DNA of 64,000 bases from Geomonas oryzae (GTDB lineage Bacteria; Desulfobacterota; Desulfuromonadia; Geobacterales; Geobacteraceae). Both the position numbers and the translations under genes were made by a program. Below are positions 54,890 through 63,140 of this stretch, piece by piece. The notes beneath the pieces were generated by a model. It saw nothing but the letters and a program-made list of their open reading frames with translations, did not search any database and was not told the origin of the DNA. Position 1 is the first letter of the stretch, and each line of letters starts with the position of its first letter. The stretch covers positions 762,389 to 826,388 of the forward strand of contig NZ_RAHW01000002.1 in the NCBI RefSeq assembly GCF_004117875.1, in the 5' to 3' direction.

Positions 54890-54910
54890 GGCAAATGGCC
54901 GGATAGAGGC

Positions 54911-54942
54911 ACAAAAAAAGCCCACAGAGCGATCTGTGGGCT
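54911..54942 (-). terminator. Terminator of the small lipoprotein gene
   Basis: Ten-bp stem AGCCCACAGA / TCTGTGGGCT with a T7 run on the minus strand. A second small hairpin overlaps the stop codon at about 54948-54966. Confidence 0.9.
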
Positions 54943-54970
54943 TCGCGAAACAGGGCGACCCTGTTTCAGC

Positions 54971-55180
54971 TTACTTCTTCTCAGCCGGAGCCTGAGCCGG
55001 AGCAGCCGGAGCAGCCGGAGCAGCTTCCGGAGCTTTAGCGGAGGACATCGGAGCCTGAGCCGGAGCAGCCGGAGCAGCCTGCTCAGCGGCCGGAGCCGGA
55101 GCCTCTTCTTTCTTCTTGCAGCCAGCAGCGAAGGACAGGGCCAGAGCCAGGCAAAGTGCGAAGGAGATCAGTTTTTTCAT
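54971..55180 (-). CDS. Small Ala/Pro-rich lipoprotein
   Basis: A 69-residue lipoprotein: signal MKKLISFALCLALALSFAAGC with the Cys at 21, a KKKEE stretch, then a tail made only of Ala, Pro, Gln, Glu, Ser, Met and Lys, encoded by repeated AGCCGGAGC units. ATG 55180 is preceded by AGAGGTGAT. The tail resembles flexible linkers of envelope proteins. No family match is recognised. It has its own promoter and terminator. Confidence 0.8.
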   Translation of the reverse strand: MKKLISFALCLALALSFAAGCKKKEEAPAPAAEQAAPAAPAQAPMSSAKAPEAAPAAPAAPAQAPAEKK

Positions 55181-55260
55181 TGACGATATCACCTCTTTTC
55201 TTTTGGATTTACCATTACTGCGCAAAGCGCATGGTTTTTTTCGTACGACAACAAAGGGCG

Positions 55261-55288
55261 AATATACTAGCATTCCTGCAAAAGTCAA
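55261..55288 (-). promoter_or_regulatory. Promoter of the small lipoprotein gene
   Basis: On the minus strand TTGACT (55288-55283), 16-bp spacer and TATATT (55266-55261). It is one of the strongest -35/-10 pairs in the window, fitting an abundant transcript. Confidence 0.65.
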
Positions 55289-55383
55289 CACTTTTTAAAG
55301 CTGGGGAATATAAAAAATTATTAGAGCAGGCTTTGTAAACTTTTGATCAGTCCGGCTAAACATATCAACTCTACAATATTGCA

Positions 55384-55498
55384 ATAAATGCGGAGCGAAG
55401 TCCCCTGATGCAGGTGACTCCCAACCCGAATACGGGGTCATGGGGCAACCGCATTGGTAAGAAATGCATCCGACAGAAGGCCAACGAAAGAGCGTTTC
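55384..55498 (+). ncRNA. Candidate structured RNA, class not identified
   Basis: Three consecutive hairpins can be drawn by eye. The first has AATGCGG (55387-55393) pairing with CCGCATT (55449-55455), CCCC (55402-55405) with GGGG (55442-55445), GTGAC with GTCAT, and CCCG-AATA-CGGG at the tip. The second pairs TTGG with CCAA (about 55453-55483). The third is CGAAA-N5-TTTCG (about 55484-55498). TACAAT at 55372-55377 could be its -10. GTCCCCTGA recalls 6S RNA, but the multi-hairpin fold does not. It lies 170-280 bases upstream of the AMMECR1 gene on the same strand and may be its leader or a separate RNA. Confidence 0.4.
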
Positions 55499-55664
55499 GC
55501 CCCGTCGCCCGCCGACATGTCCCTCCCGGTCCTGGTCGTGTTTGATAAAGGTGAAAAACGGTGCGTGAAGGGTCGCTTAGTTCTTGTAAACAGAGACTGA
55601 ATATATTACTTTAAGCCAATCTCTCTCCGCCCCGCGCCGGAGCTACGCCATCAAGGGGGACCTA

Positions 55665-56213
55665 GTGAACGAAACGCTCAACTCTTCCGACAAGAAACTT
55701 CTTCTTCAGCTGGCCCGCGAAGCGGTAACGTCGACGGTCCGGACCGGCAAACTCAAGATGCAGATGGTGACCGAGGAAAGACTGCTGGCGCTCCAGGGGT
55801 GTTTCGTTACCATCAAGAAACAAGGGACGCTCCGAGGCTGCATCGGCAACTTCATCTCCGACAAGCCCTTATATCAATTAGTCCAGGAAATGGCCGCCTC
55901 CGCTGCGACCAGGGATCCCCGCTTCTACCCGATGAAGGAGGACGACCTGGCCGAATTCGAGCTGGAGATATCGGTGCTCTCGCCTCTCAACAAGATAGAG
56001 TCCCCGGAAGAAGTGGAGGTCGGCAAGCACGGCCTGTATCTGGAGAAGAACTTTTCGCGCGGGGTGCTGCTGCCCCAGGTGGCAGTGGAGCACAAATGGG
56101 ATCGCGAAACCTTCCTGACGCAGACGGCGCTGAAGGCCGGTCTGAAGAGAGACGACTGGAAAGAGGGAGCTGATCTTTACGTCTTTAGCGCCGAGGTTTT
56201 CGCAGAACAGTAA
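55665..56213 (+). CDS. AMMECR1-domain protein
   Basis: A 182-residue protein of the AMMECR1/TIGR00296 family, found in all domains of life. The signature LRGCIGNFISDKPLYQLVQEMA includes the highly conserved LRGCIG; further family segments are RDPRFYPMKEDDLAEFELEISVLSPL and GVLLPQVAVEHKWDRETFL (given here in parts). GTG 55665 is the start, preceded by AAGGGGG. The biochemical function of the family is unsettled. The gene is isolated. Confidence 0.9.
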   Translation: MNETLNSSDKKLLLQLAREAVTSTVRTGKLKMQMVTEERLLALQGCFVTIKKQGTLRGCIGNFISDKPLYQLVQEMAASAATRDPRFYPMKEDDLAEFELEISVLSPLNKIESPEEVEVGKHGLYLEKNFSRGVLLPQVAVEHKWDRETFLTQTALKAGLKRDDWKEGADLYVFSAEVFAEQ

Positions 56214-56243
56214 CGGACGGTCCGGGGCCGCCCCGCCGGCGGT

Positions 56244-56354
56244 CCCACCTTCCCCACCTTCCCCACCTTCCCCACCTGCATCCAAAACTTACCAAGCCCT
56301 TACCAAGCCCGGCCCATCACTCCCATCACTCCCATCACTCCCATCACGCCCATC
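56244..56354. repeat. Two 9-bp tandem repeat tracts
   Basis: Four units of CCCACCTTC (56244-56279, the last diverged) and 4.5 units of CCCATCACT (56313-56354) are separated by an 11-bp duplication (TTACCAAGCCC twice, about 56289-56310). They fill the gap between the AMMECR1 gene and the gltA terminator. Confidence 0.85.
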
Positions 56355-56374
56355 CGCCCCCCCAGCCGCAGGCC

Positions 56375-56403
56375 AAAAAAAAAGGGGGCGCAAACGCGCC
56401 CCC
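56375..56403 (-). terminator. Terminator of gltA
   Basis: Perfect eight-bp stem GGGGGCGC / GCGCCCCC with a four-base loop, followed on the minus strand by nine T. Confidence 0.93.
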
Positions 56404-56434
56404 TTCCTGTTCAACTTTGCCGTGAAGCGGCGAA

Positions 56435-57760
56435 TTACATCTTCCTGCCGCCCTCTGCAGCCCACTTCTCGAGCATGTCGGTGGTAACGGACTTCGGACG
56501 CTCGATCGCGTAACCAAGACCGCGGTCCCAGGTGATGTTCGCCATGCAGCCGAGCGCACGACCAACACCGAACAGAACGGTGTAGAAGTCCCACTCCTTG
56601 AGGCCGTAGTACCACTGGATGACGCCGGACTGTGCGTCGACGTTCGGCCAGGGGTTCTTGGTCTTGCCGTGCTCGGTGAGGACGCCCGGGGCGGTCTCGA
56701 AGATCATGGCGACCAGCTTGAACAGCGCGTCGTCCTTGAGGCCCGGGGTCTTGAGGCAGAACTCGCGCTGCGCGGTGTAGCGCGGGTCGGTCTTCCTGAG
56801 AACGGCGTGGCCGTAGCCCGGAACGACCTGGCCTGCGTTGAGGGTATCCCAGAGAGCCTTGGTGACGTTCTCTTTGGTCGGCTCGGCGCCGTTCAGTTTC
56901 TTCTGGAACTCCATGATCCAGCCGAGAACTTCCTGGTTGGCAAGGCCGTGCAGCGGGCCGGCGAGGCCGTTCAGGCCTGCGGCGTAAGCGTAGTACGGGT
57001 CGGAGAGAGCGGAGTGCACCAGGTGGGTGGTGTGAGCCGAAACGTTGCCGGACTCGTGGTCGGAGTGGAGGATGAAGTACATCCTTGCCACATCCTTGTA
57101 CTGCTCGCTCTGGCCGATCATGTGGGCGAAGTTCGCACCGAGGTCGAGTTTCGGATCGATGGCGATCTGCTTGTCGCCGCGATACTTGAGGTTGTAGATG
57201 AAGGCCGCGAGCACCGGGATACGGGCGACGATGTCGCTGGCATCCTCATACACGTACTCCCAAGCGTCCATCTTGTTGAACTTGCCGCCGCTGTAGAAGG
57301 CAGCGAACTTGGACTCTTTCTGCATCGCCATGATGCCGACGGAGAGCATGACCATCGGGTGGCTGTCCCTCGGGAGGGAGCGCACGACGGTGTACACGTA
57401 CTCGGGCACGACCTGGCGGGTCTTGAACTCGGCCTCGACTGCGGCGACCTGCTCCAGGGTCGGAACCTCACCGGTCAGCAGGAAGTACCAGAAGGACTCG
57501 ACGGTCGGGTACTCGGAGCCTGCGGCCTTCGGCAGCGCCTCGAAGGTCTCGGGGATGGTCTTGCCGCGGAAACGGATGCCTTCCTGCGGGTCGAGGTAGG
57601 AGATGTCGGTGACGAGCGAGCGGATGTCGCGTGCGCCGCCGATGCACTGGCCGATGTCCACCTTGTCGATGACGACGGAGCCGAACTCCTTGGTCAGCTT
57701 GGTGATACGGGGGCGGTGTGCCTGGATCTTCTCAAACAACTTCTCTTTCAATTGCGTCAT
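56435..57760 (-). CDS. gltA: Citrate synthase, eukaryote-like type
   Basis: A 441-residue citrate synthase, the first enzyme of the TCA cycle. The catalytic residues are seen in HSDHESGNVSAHTTHLV (His), GPLHGLANQEVLGW (His) and VPGYGHAVLRKTDPRY. The sequence style, including PGYGHAVLR and the length, is like mitochondrial enzymes rather than the E. coli hexameric type. This eukaryote-like class is published for Geobacteraceae, so it supports the taxonomic placement. It has a long leader (about 136 bases), repeated GTATAC motifs at its promoter, and a strong terminator. Confidence 0.95.
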   Translation of the reverse strand: MTQLKEKLFEKIQAHRPRITKLTKEFGSVVIDKVDIGQCIGGARDIRSLVTDISYLDPQEGIRFRGKTIPETFEALPKAAGSEYPTVESFWYFLLTGEVPTLEQVAAVEAEFKTRQVVPEYVYTVVRSLPRDSHPMVMLSVGIMAMQKESKFAAFYSGGKFNKMDAWEYVYEDASDIVARIPVLAAFIYNLKYRGDKQIAIDPKLDLGANFAHMIGQSEQYKDVARMYFILHSDHESGNVSAHTTHLVHSALSDPYYAYAAGLNGLAGPLHGLANQEVLGWIMEFQKKLNGAEPTKENVTKALWDTLNAGQVVPGYGHAVLRKTDPRYTAQREFCLKTPGLKDDALFKLVAMIFETAPGVLTEHGKTKNPWPNVDAQSGVIQWYYGLKEWDFYTVLFGVGRALGCMANITWDRGLGYAIERPKSVTTDMLEKWAAEGGRKM

Positions 57761-57875
57761 GTGCCAGATCTCCTTTTCTGTTGGGGTTGAGGTACATACC
57801 GATCGTGTAACAGATCAAATCGCCCGCTGACACCGTGCCTTTTGACACTGACTTTCGGCCGGTTGCGTGAGGTAG

Positions 57876-57931
57876 GTATACTGTATACAAAGATTTTTCA
57901 AATGTATACCATTGAGCCGAGTCAATTTCAA
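57876..57931 (-). promoter_or_regulatory. gltA promoter with repeated GTATAC operator motifs
   Basis: On the minus strand TTGAAA (57931-57926), 17-bp spacer, TATACA (57908-57903). The -10 is inside a GTATACA motif. A perfect palindrome GTATAC-A-GTATAC lies at 57888-57876, right after the expected start. A related GTATGC motif is near 57964-57959. This arrangement suggests a dimeric repressor. HgtR is known to repress gltA in Geobacter, but whether these are its sites is only a guess. Confidence 0.6.
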
Positions 57932-57977
57932 TACAAAAAAATCCCGTTTTACTATTTTGCATACATTTTAATCCAAC

Positions 57978-59168
57978 CTAAAGCAGTACCAGATCCTGAT
58001 CCGAGAAGGTGAGTCGTTTAAGCCCCTGTTCTGACAGATAAAAGGAATTTTCTACGCCGACGGCCCCCTCCCCGGGAAACACCAGTTTCGGCTCGAAGGC
58101 GAAGGCCATCCCCACCTCCAGGGTTTCCTCGTCGAAACCTCTGGCGATGAACGGATATTCGTCGATTTCGATCCCGAGACCGTGCCCGATGAAGGATATC
58201 CGGCCGCCCGGGGTGCCCATGAACGCGTCGGCGTACCCCATGGCTACGGCACGCTCCAGACATGCGCGATAGATACCTCCCCAGCTGGCGCCTTCAACGG
58301 CCATCTCCATCATAAGTTCCTCGATGCGGAGCATGTCCTCGTAACCTCTGCGCATCCGGTCGGAAACGGAACCGATGGCGAAGATCCTCGTCTGATCCAC
58401 GAGGTAGCCGTCGAAACAACTTGCGAAATCAACCACCACAGGCTCGTCGCGCCGTATCCTGTTGTAACTTGCGCCGTGGCCGAAGGCCGGGGTGAGCCCC
58501 ATCCCCCCGAGGGCGGTGTTGGTGCAGGCGGGAGCGGCGGCATCGGCACCGGAGAGGACCTGTACGCTGGAGAGCTCCCCGTTGAAGGCACGCATCCTTA
58601 CATACCCCTGGTGCCCCTCGACGCGCATGACATGTTCCAGCTCGGCGGCGAGATCAACCTCGCTCATCCCCTCGCGGATCACCTCCCGCGCGCGACGGTA
58701 GGCCTTGTCGGCCTGGCCGGCCGCGTCCTGCAGGATGTGGATCTCGTAGTGGGTCTTGCACATGCGCACGCGCCTTATGAGAGGCGTGGCGTCCACGGGT
58801 TTTGCGTCGGGGAAAAGGGAAAGGTATCTGTGGTAGAGGTTGACCGGCAGGACGTCGAGTTCGAGCCCCAGACGCTGCGGCGCCGAAGCGCCGTGCTCGG
58901 CGATCAGGGAAGGGATCCGGTCCGGAGAGGGAAGCGGCACCACGTGTTCCAGGGCGCTCTCCATGCGTGCGCGCATGAAGTCCCGGCGCACGAGAAAGAC
59001 CGGTTTCCCCGAGACGGGAAGGTAGAGAACACCGGTCTGTACGGTACCGGTGAAATAGAAAAGGTCGGCGTTTTGCACCATGAGCACCGCGTCCATGCCC
59101 GCGGCCGCCATCTCGACTTGCAGCTTCCTGTAGCGGTATTCCAGTTCGTTCTTCGGCGTAAGCCGCAT
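57978..59168 (-). CDS. M24-family aminopeptidase (Xaa-Pro type)
   Basis: A 396-residue protein with an N-terminal creatinase-like domain (1-140) and a C-terminal pita-bread metallopeptidase domain. Dimetal ligand segments are VVVDFASCFDGYLVDQTRIF (Asp, Asp), FIGHGLGIEIDEYPFI (His) and FAFEPKLVFPG...GVENSFYL (Glu, Glu), so it should be active. It hydrolyses N-terminal residues before proline or is a creatinase-type enzyme; the former is more usual. AGGAGGGG precedes the ATG. Confidence 0.88.
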   Translation of the reverse strand: MRLTPKNELEYRYRKLQVEMAAAGMDAVLMVQNADLFYFTGTVQTGVLYLPVSGKPVFLVRRDFMRARMESALEHVVPLPSPDRIPSLIAEHGASAPQRLGLELDVLPVNLYHRYLSLFPDAKPVDATPLIRRVRMCKTHYEIHILQDAAGQADKAYRRAREVIREGMSEVDLAAELEHVMRVEGHQGYVRMRAFNGELSSVQVLSGADAAAPACTNTALGGMGLTPAFGHGASYNRIRRDEPVVVDFASCFDGYLVDQTRIFAIGSVSDRMRRGYEDMLRIEELMMEMAVEGASWGGIYRACLERAVAMGYADAFMGTPGGRISFIGHGLGIEIDEYPFIARGFDEETLEVGMAFAFEPKLVFPGEGAVGVENSFYLSEQGLKRLTFSDQDLVLL

Positions 59169-59291
59169 ATCCCCTCCTCTCTCCCCATGATGCTCATGAG
59201 GAGGAGAAGGAAAGATAACTCACAATCGGGACCGCGTCAACCTTTGCACGCCAATAAGATCAATGAGTTATTAGCGAATCTGCGGATCGGA

Positions 59292-60941
59292 TCAGACATT
59301 TTCCTCAAGCTGCAGTTCGCGTATCGCCATCTCGCGCAGCTTGAATTTCTGGATCTTGCCGCTTGCCGTCATGGGATAGGAATCGACGAAGCGGACGTAT
59401 TTGGGGATCTTGTAGTTGGCGATCCTGCCGCGGCAGAATTCCTTCACCTCGTCCTCGGTCATCTCGCTCCCCTGCTTCAGCACGATGGCCGCCATGACCT
59501 GCTCGCCGTACTTTCGGTCCGGCACGCCGTAGACCTGGATGTCCGAGATCTTCGGATGGGAGTAGAGGAACTCCTCGATCTCACGCGGGTAGATGTTTTC
59601 GCCGCCGCGGATGATCATGTTCTTGATGCGCCCGGTGATCTTGCAGTAGCCGTTTTCGTCCATGACTGCAAGGTCCCCGGTGTGGAGCCAGCCGTCCGTA
59701 TCGATCGCCTTCGCGGTCTCCTCGGGCATCTTGTAATACCCCTTCATGACCAGGTATCCGCGGGTGCAGAGCTCCCCCTGCTTGCCCGGCGGGAGTTCCG
59801 CGCCGGTTTCGATGTCGACGATCTTCAGCTCCACGTTGGGAAGCACGCGGCCGACGGTGGAGACCTTGAGTTCGATGGGATCGTCGGTGCGGGTCTGGGT
59901 GATGACCGGGGAAGACTCGGTCTGACCGTAGGCGATGGTGATTTCGCTTGCGTGCATGTCGCGGATGACGCGGCGCATCACCTCGATCGGGCAGTTGGAG
60001 CCGGCCATGATGCCGGTCCTGAGCGAGGTAAGATCGAATTCCTGGAAACGGGGATGCTCCAGCTCGGCGATGAACATGGTCGGCACGCCGTGCACCGCGG
60101 TACAGCGCTCCTTCTCAATCGCCTGCAGCACCTTCAGCGGATCGAAGATCTCCACGGGGACCATGGTCGTGCCGTGGGTGACGCAAGCCATGACCGCAAG
60201 AACGCAACCGAAGCAATGGAAGAAGGGAACCGGGATGCAGAGACGGTCGTTCTCGGTGAAGCGCATGCACTCACCGATATTGAAGCCGTTGTTGATGACG
60301 TTGTGGTGGGTCAACATCACCCCCTTCGGGAAACCGGTGGTGCCTGAGGTGTACTGCATGTTGATCACCTCGTTCACGTGCAGGGTCGCCTCCACGGCCG
60401 CGAGTTCGGCGTCGGACACCTCGCGCCCGAGCTCGACGATCTTCTCGAAGTTGATCATCCCGTCAGGGGCTCCCTCCCCTATGAAGACGACGTGCTTCAG
60501 ACAGGGAAGTGCCGCGCTTTTCAGCTCACCGGGCTTGCTCGTCGCGAGCTCCGGAACCACGCTCGACAGCGTTTCGACGTAGTTGGTATCCTTGAACCCC
60601 TGTACCATGAAAAGAACGCTGGAGTCGGACTGCCGAAGCAGGTAGTCGAGCTCGGCGGACTTGTAGCTTGTATTCACGGTAACGAGCACCGCCCCGATCT
60701 TCGCGGTGGCGAACTGCAGGGTCACCCACTCGGGGACGTTGTAGGCCCAAATCGCCAGGTGATCGCCCTTTTTCACCCCCAACCGTAAAAGCCCCTTCGC
60801 CACTTGGCGGCAGCGCTCATTGAACTCGCGCCAGGTGTAGCGAAGACCGCGTTCGACGTAGATCAGCGCCTCGTTGTCGGGAAATTTGCCCGCTATGTCG
60901 TCCAGTAACGCTCCGACTGTCAGATTGATCTCTTGCGTCAT
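59292..60941 (-). CDS. AMP-forming acyl-CoA ligase
   Basis: A 549-residue ANL-superfamily enzyme that activates a carboxylic acid with ATP and CoA. The P-loop is [35 protein letters not shown] is motif A5; [22 protein letters not shown] is the hinge region given in parts; [15 protein letters not shown] has the catalytic Lys. It is similar to medium/long-chain fatty-acid CoA ligases of the FadD type. ATG 60941 has AGGGGGG upstream; the ORF extension from 60962 is unlikely. Substrate length is not determinable. Confidence 0.9.
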   Translation of the reverse strand: MTQEINLTVGALLDDIAGKFPDNEALIYVERGLRYTWREFNERCRQVAKGLLRLGVKKGDHLAIWAYNVPEWVTLQFATAKIGAVLVTVNTSYKSAELDYLLRQSDSSVLFMVQGFKDTNYVETLSSVVPELATSKPGELKSAALPCLKHVVFIGEGAPDGMINFEKIVELGREVSDAELAAVEATLHVNEVINMQYTSGTTGFPKGVMLTHHNVINNGFNIGECMRFTENDRLCIPVPFFHCFGCVLAVMACVTHGTTMVPVEIFDPLKVLQAIEKERCTAVHGVPTMFIAELEHPRFQEFDLTSLRTGIMAGSNCPIEVMRRVIRDMHASEITIAYGQTESSPVITQTRTDDPIELKVSTVGRVLPNVELKIVDIETGAELPPGKQGELCTRGYLVMKGYYKMPEETAKAIDTDGWLHTGDLAVMDENGYCKITGRIKNMIIRGGENIYPREIEEFLYSHPKISDIQVYGVPDRKYGEQVMAAIVLKQGSEMTEDEVKEFCRGRIANYKIPKYVRFVDSYPMTASGKIQKFKLREMAIRELQLEENV

Positions 60942-60971
60942 GGGCACCCCCCTGTGTTTCACAGTATCAAA

Positions 60972-61000
60972 CGGTTGTTAAACCGAAAAAAGTCATTATA
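60972..61000 (-). promoter_or_regulatory. Promoter and inverted repeat upstream of the acyl-CoA ligase
   Basis: A perfect TATAAT lies at 61000-60995 on the minus strand, with TTAATT about 15 bp upstream. Just downstream is the inverted repeat CGGTT-TAAC-AACCG (60985-60972), placed like a repressor site. Fatty-acid genes are often controlled by TetR-type repressors that bind such sites; no such regulator gene is near. Confidence 0.45.
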
Positions 61001-61775
61001 AAAAAAAGGTTTGTCCAATTAACATAGGCACCTGCGGCATGTCAAGATTTATGGCTCGTGAGCCTGCCGCATCTTTGGGCAGGGAGAGGACCGCGCCCGA
61101 AACAGGCGTCCCTCCGGCGTAAAAAAAGCTTGACACGATTTTCCGGCGCCACTCCGCCACCTTACGCTAAGCCATTGAAATCATTACTACTATGTTTGGA
61201 ACGTCGTTAGCGGCAACCTGATTATTTTTTAGGCAAAACGCAGAGACCGGCAATTTAAAAAGCATTTCTCCCTCCTTCAACGTCTTTTCCACAGCGCTTT
61301 CCACAAAAGGTGTGGAGCGGGCCGGAAAAACTCATTTTTACGCGGTGAAACGGGTAGTTAAACAGAAGGGAAGGACTCTGGTTCTCTTCACCGGGAGGCG
61401 GTTATGCCGTAAACGCCAAAGAGGCAGAAGTCCTGGGGACTGCTCCGCAGGTGCCTGTCCCCTTGTCATACCATCGCAAAGACAAAAAACTGTTCAAAAC
61501 CTTTCTCACGCAAAGACGCAAAGGCGCAAAGTAAAACACGAGAAACCAATTTAACAGGGATGAATGGGATGAAGGGGATAAACCAAAGACAAAGGCTTTT
61601 TGGGGTTAAACCAAAATCCTTTGTCTCCGCCTGTCTTTGCGACTTTGCGTCTTTGCGTGACAGAGAATTTTGTTGTTGGTTTTATCCCTTTTATCCCCTT
61701 CATCCCTGTTAAAAAAGTTTTTGTCTTTGTTTTTCTTTGCGTCTTGAGTAAGCGCAGCGAACGGGCGTGAGAAGA
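61001..61775. other. Long intergenic region with repeats
   Basis: It contains a copy of the GGGGAC...GTCCCC hairpin (61435-61462), two TTTCCACA-like motifs near 61288-61310 that recall weak DnaA boxes, and the modular repeat block at 61507-61745. No open frame has a credible start and ribosome site. Confidence 0.6.
61507..61745. repeat. Modular A/T-biased repeat block, copy 1
   Basis: Left part: CGCAAAGACGCAAAGGCGCAAAG in 9-bp periodicity, here written over a 23-base span at 61509-61531. Middle: a segment beginning TTTAACAGGGATGAATGG and its inverted counterpart ending CATCCCTGTTAAA. Right part: TTTGCGTCTTTGCGTGA and similar units. The same modules in the same order recur at 62768-63127, on the other side of the dehydrogenase gene. 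Confidence 0.8.
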
Positions 61776-62741
61776 TTACGGTTTTTGGTTCACTACGTTT
61801 TGAGGGGAACCTTCGAGGAAGAGGGCGATGTTTTGCGCGGTGGTCGCCATGAGCCTCTTGCGGGCAGCCAGGGTGGCCCAGGCGATGTGCGGGGTGATGA
61901 TGCAGTTTCTTGCGGTGAGAAGCGGGCTGTCGGCGGGGATCGGCTCCGAGGCGGCAACGTCGACGGCGGCACCGGCGATGACGCCGCGGTTCAGGGCATC
62001 GGCCAGGTCCCGCTCGTTGACAAGCCCCCCCCTCGAGGTGTTGATGAGAAGCGCATGGCGCTGCATGTGCGTGAGCAGTTCCGCGTTCACCATGCCCGCG
62101 TTATCTTCGGTGAGCGGACAGTGCAGGCTCACCACGTCGGAACGCCCGAAAAGCTCGTCGAACTCGGCCCAGGTGACCGGAAATCCACCCGGCGCGGTAC
62201 GGTGACGCGGGTTGTACGCGACGACCTGCATGCCAAGGGCATGGGCGACGGCCGCGACGCGCGCGCCGATGCGTCCGAGCCCCACGATCCCGATCGTCCT
62301 GCCGCAGAGTTCGGTGAGCGGCTCGCCGACGAGGGTGAAGTCCGCCGAGCGGGTCCAATCCCCCCTGTGCACCGCCTCGTTGTAACGCGCCACCCGGTTG
62401 GTGAGTTCCAAAATCAGGGCGATGGCGTGCTGCGCCACCGAATCGCTGCCGTACTCCGGCACGTTCACCACCGGGATGCCCAGCCGCGCCGCGGCCGCGA
62501 GGTCCACCACGTTGTAGCCGGTGGCAAGGACGCAGATGAGTTTAAGCTCGGGGAGCTCGGCCAGGGTGGCAGCCTTGAGCGGCGTCTTGTTGGTGAGAAC
62601 GATCTGCGCGCCGCGGGAGCGCTCCACGACAAGAGGCTCCGGGGTGCGGTCGTGCACGGTAAGCTCGCCGAAAGCAGCGACCTCGTCCCACGGGTTGTCA
62701 CCGGGGTTCAGGGTATGTCCGTCCAGCACCACGATCTTCAT
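61776..62741 (-). CDS. D-2-hydroxyacid dehydrogenase
   Basis: A 321-residue NAD-dependent dehydrogenase of the 2-hydroxyacid family. The NAD motif is TIGIVGLGRIGARVAAVA (about residues 145-162). Arg is in LLINTSRGGLVNERDLADAL, the Glu is in ASEPIPADSPL, and the catalytic His is in NCIITPHIAWAT. It resembles glycerate/hydroxypyruvate-type reductases. ATG 62741 has GGAGGTG upstream; the ORF extension reads into the flanking repeat. The gene is bracketed by direct repeats and stands alone. Confidence 0.88.
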   Translation of the reverse strand: MKIVVLDGHTLNPGDNPWDEVAAFGELTVHDRTPEPLVVERSRGAQIVLTNKTPLKAATLAELPELKLICVLATGYNVVDLAAAARLGIPVVNVPEYGSDSVAQHAIALILELTNRVARYNEAVHRGDWTRSADFTLVGEPLTELCGRTIGIVGLGRIGARVAAVAHALGMQVVAYNPRHRTAPGGFPVTWAEFDELFGRSDVVSLHCPLTEDNAGMVNAELLTHMQRHALLINTSRGGLVNERDLADALNRGVIAGAAVDVAASEPIPADSPLLTARNCIITPHIAWATLAARKRLMATTAQNIALFLEGSPQNVVNQKP

Positions 62742-62767
62742 GACCACCTCCACAAGACCTTTTGTCA

Positions 62768-63127
62768 CGCAAAGACAAAACCCATCCACAAATCTCCGTC
62801 ACGCAAAGACGCAAAGTCGCAAAGTAAAACACGAAAAAACAATTTAACAGGGATGAATGGGATGAAGGGGATAAACCAAAGACAAACAACTTCGGGGTCA
62901 AACCAAAATCCTTTGTCTCTACTTAATCTTTGCGCCTCTGCGCCATTGCGTTACGCAGAATTTTATCGTTTGGTTTTTCCCTTTTTCAAAAGAGTTTTTG
63001 CCTCTGTTTTTCTTTGCGTCTTTGCGTTACAGAGGATTTTATCGTTTGGTTTTATCCCTTTTATCCCCTTCATCCCTGTTAAAAGAACCAGACCTTTTGC
63101 CTTTGTTTTTCTTTGCGTCTTTGCGTG
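62768..63127. repeat. Modular A/T-biased repeat block, copy 2
   Basis: Holds the same modules as 61507-61745 in direct orientation, plus an additional CTTTGCGTCTTTGCGTTAC unit with flanking sequence. It separates the D-2-hydroxyacid dehydrogenase gene from the DUF502 gene; no gene is visible in 62742-63140. Confidence 0.8.
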
Positions 63128-63140
63128 AGCCGGTTTTGGG

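Noticed and set aside
55384..55498. 6S RNA (ssrS)
   Set aside because: Only GTCCCCTGA agrees; the single long rod with a central bubble expected for 6S could not be drawn. Kept as unclassified RNA.
55384..55498. c-di-GMP (GEMM) or cobalamin riboswitch
   Set aside because: The conserved cores of these classes (for example GACGCAAAGCC or GCCACTG) are absent.
61288..61316. DnaA-box cluster or replication origin
   Set aside because: Only two imperfect TTTCCACA motifs, no dnaA, dnaN, parA or gid genes nearby and no AT-rich unwinding region.
61312..61554. Possible 80-residue ORF in the long intergenic gap
   Set aside because: No ribosome-binding site or recognisable similarity, and the 3' half is repeat sequence.
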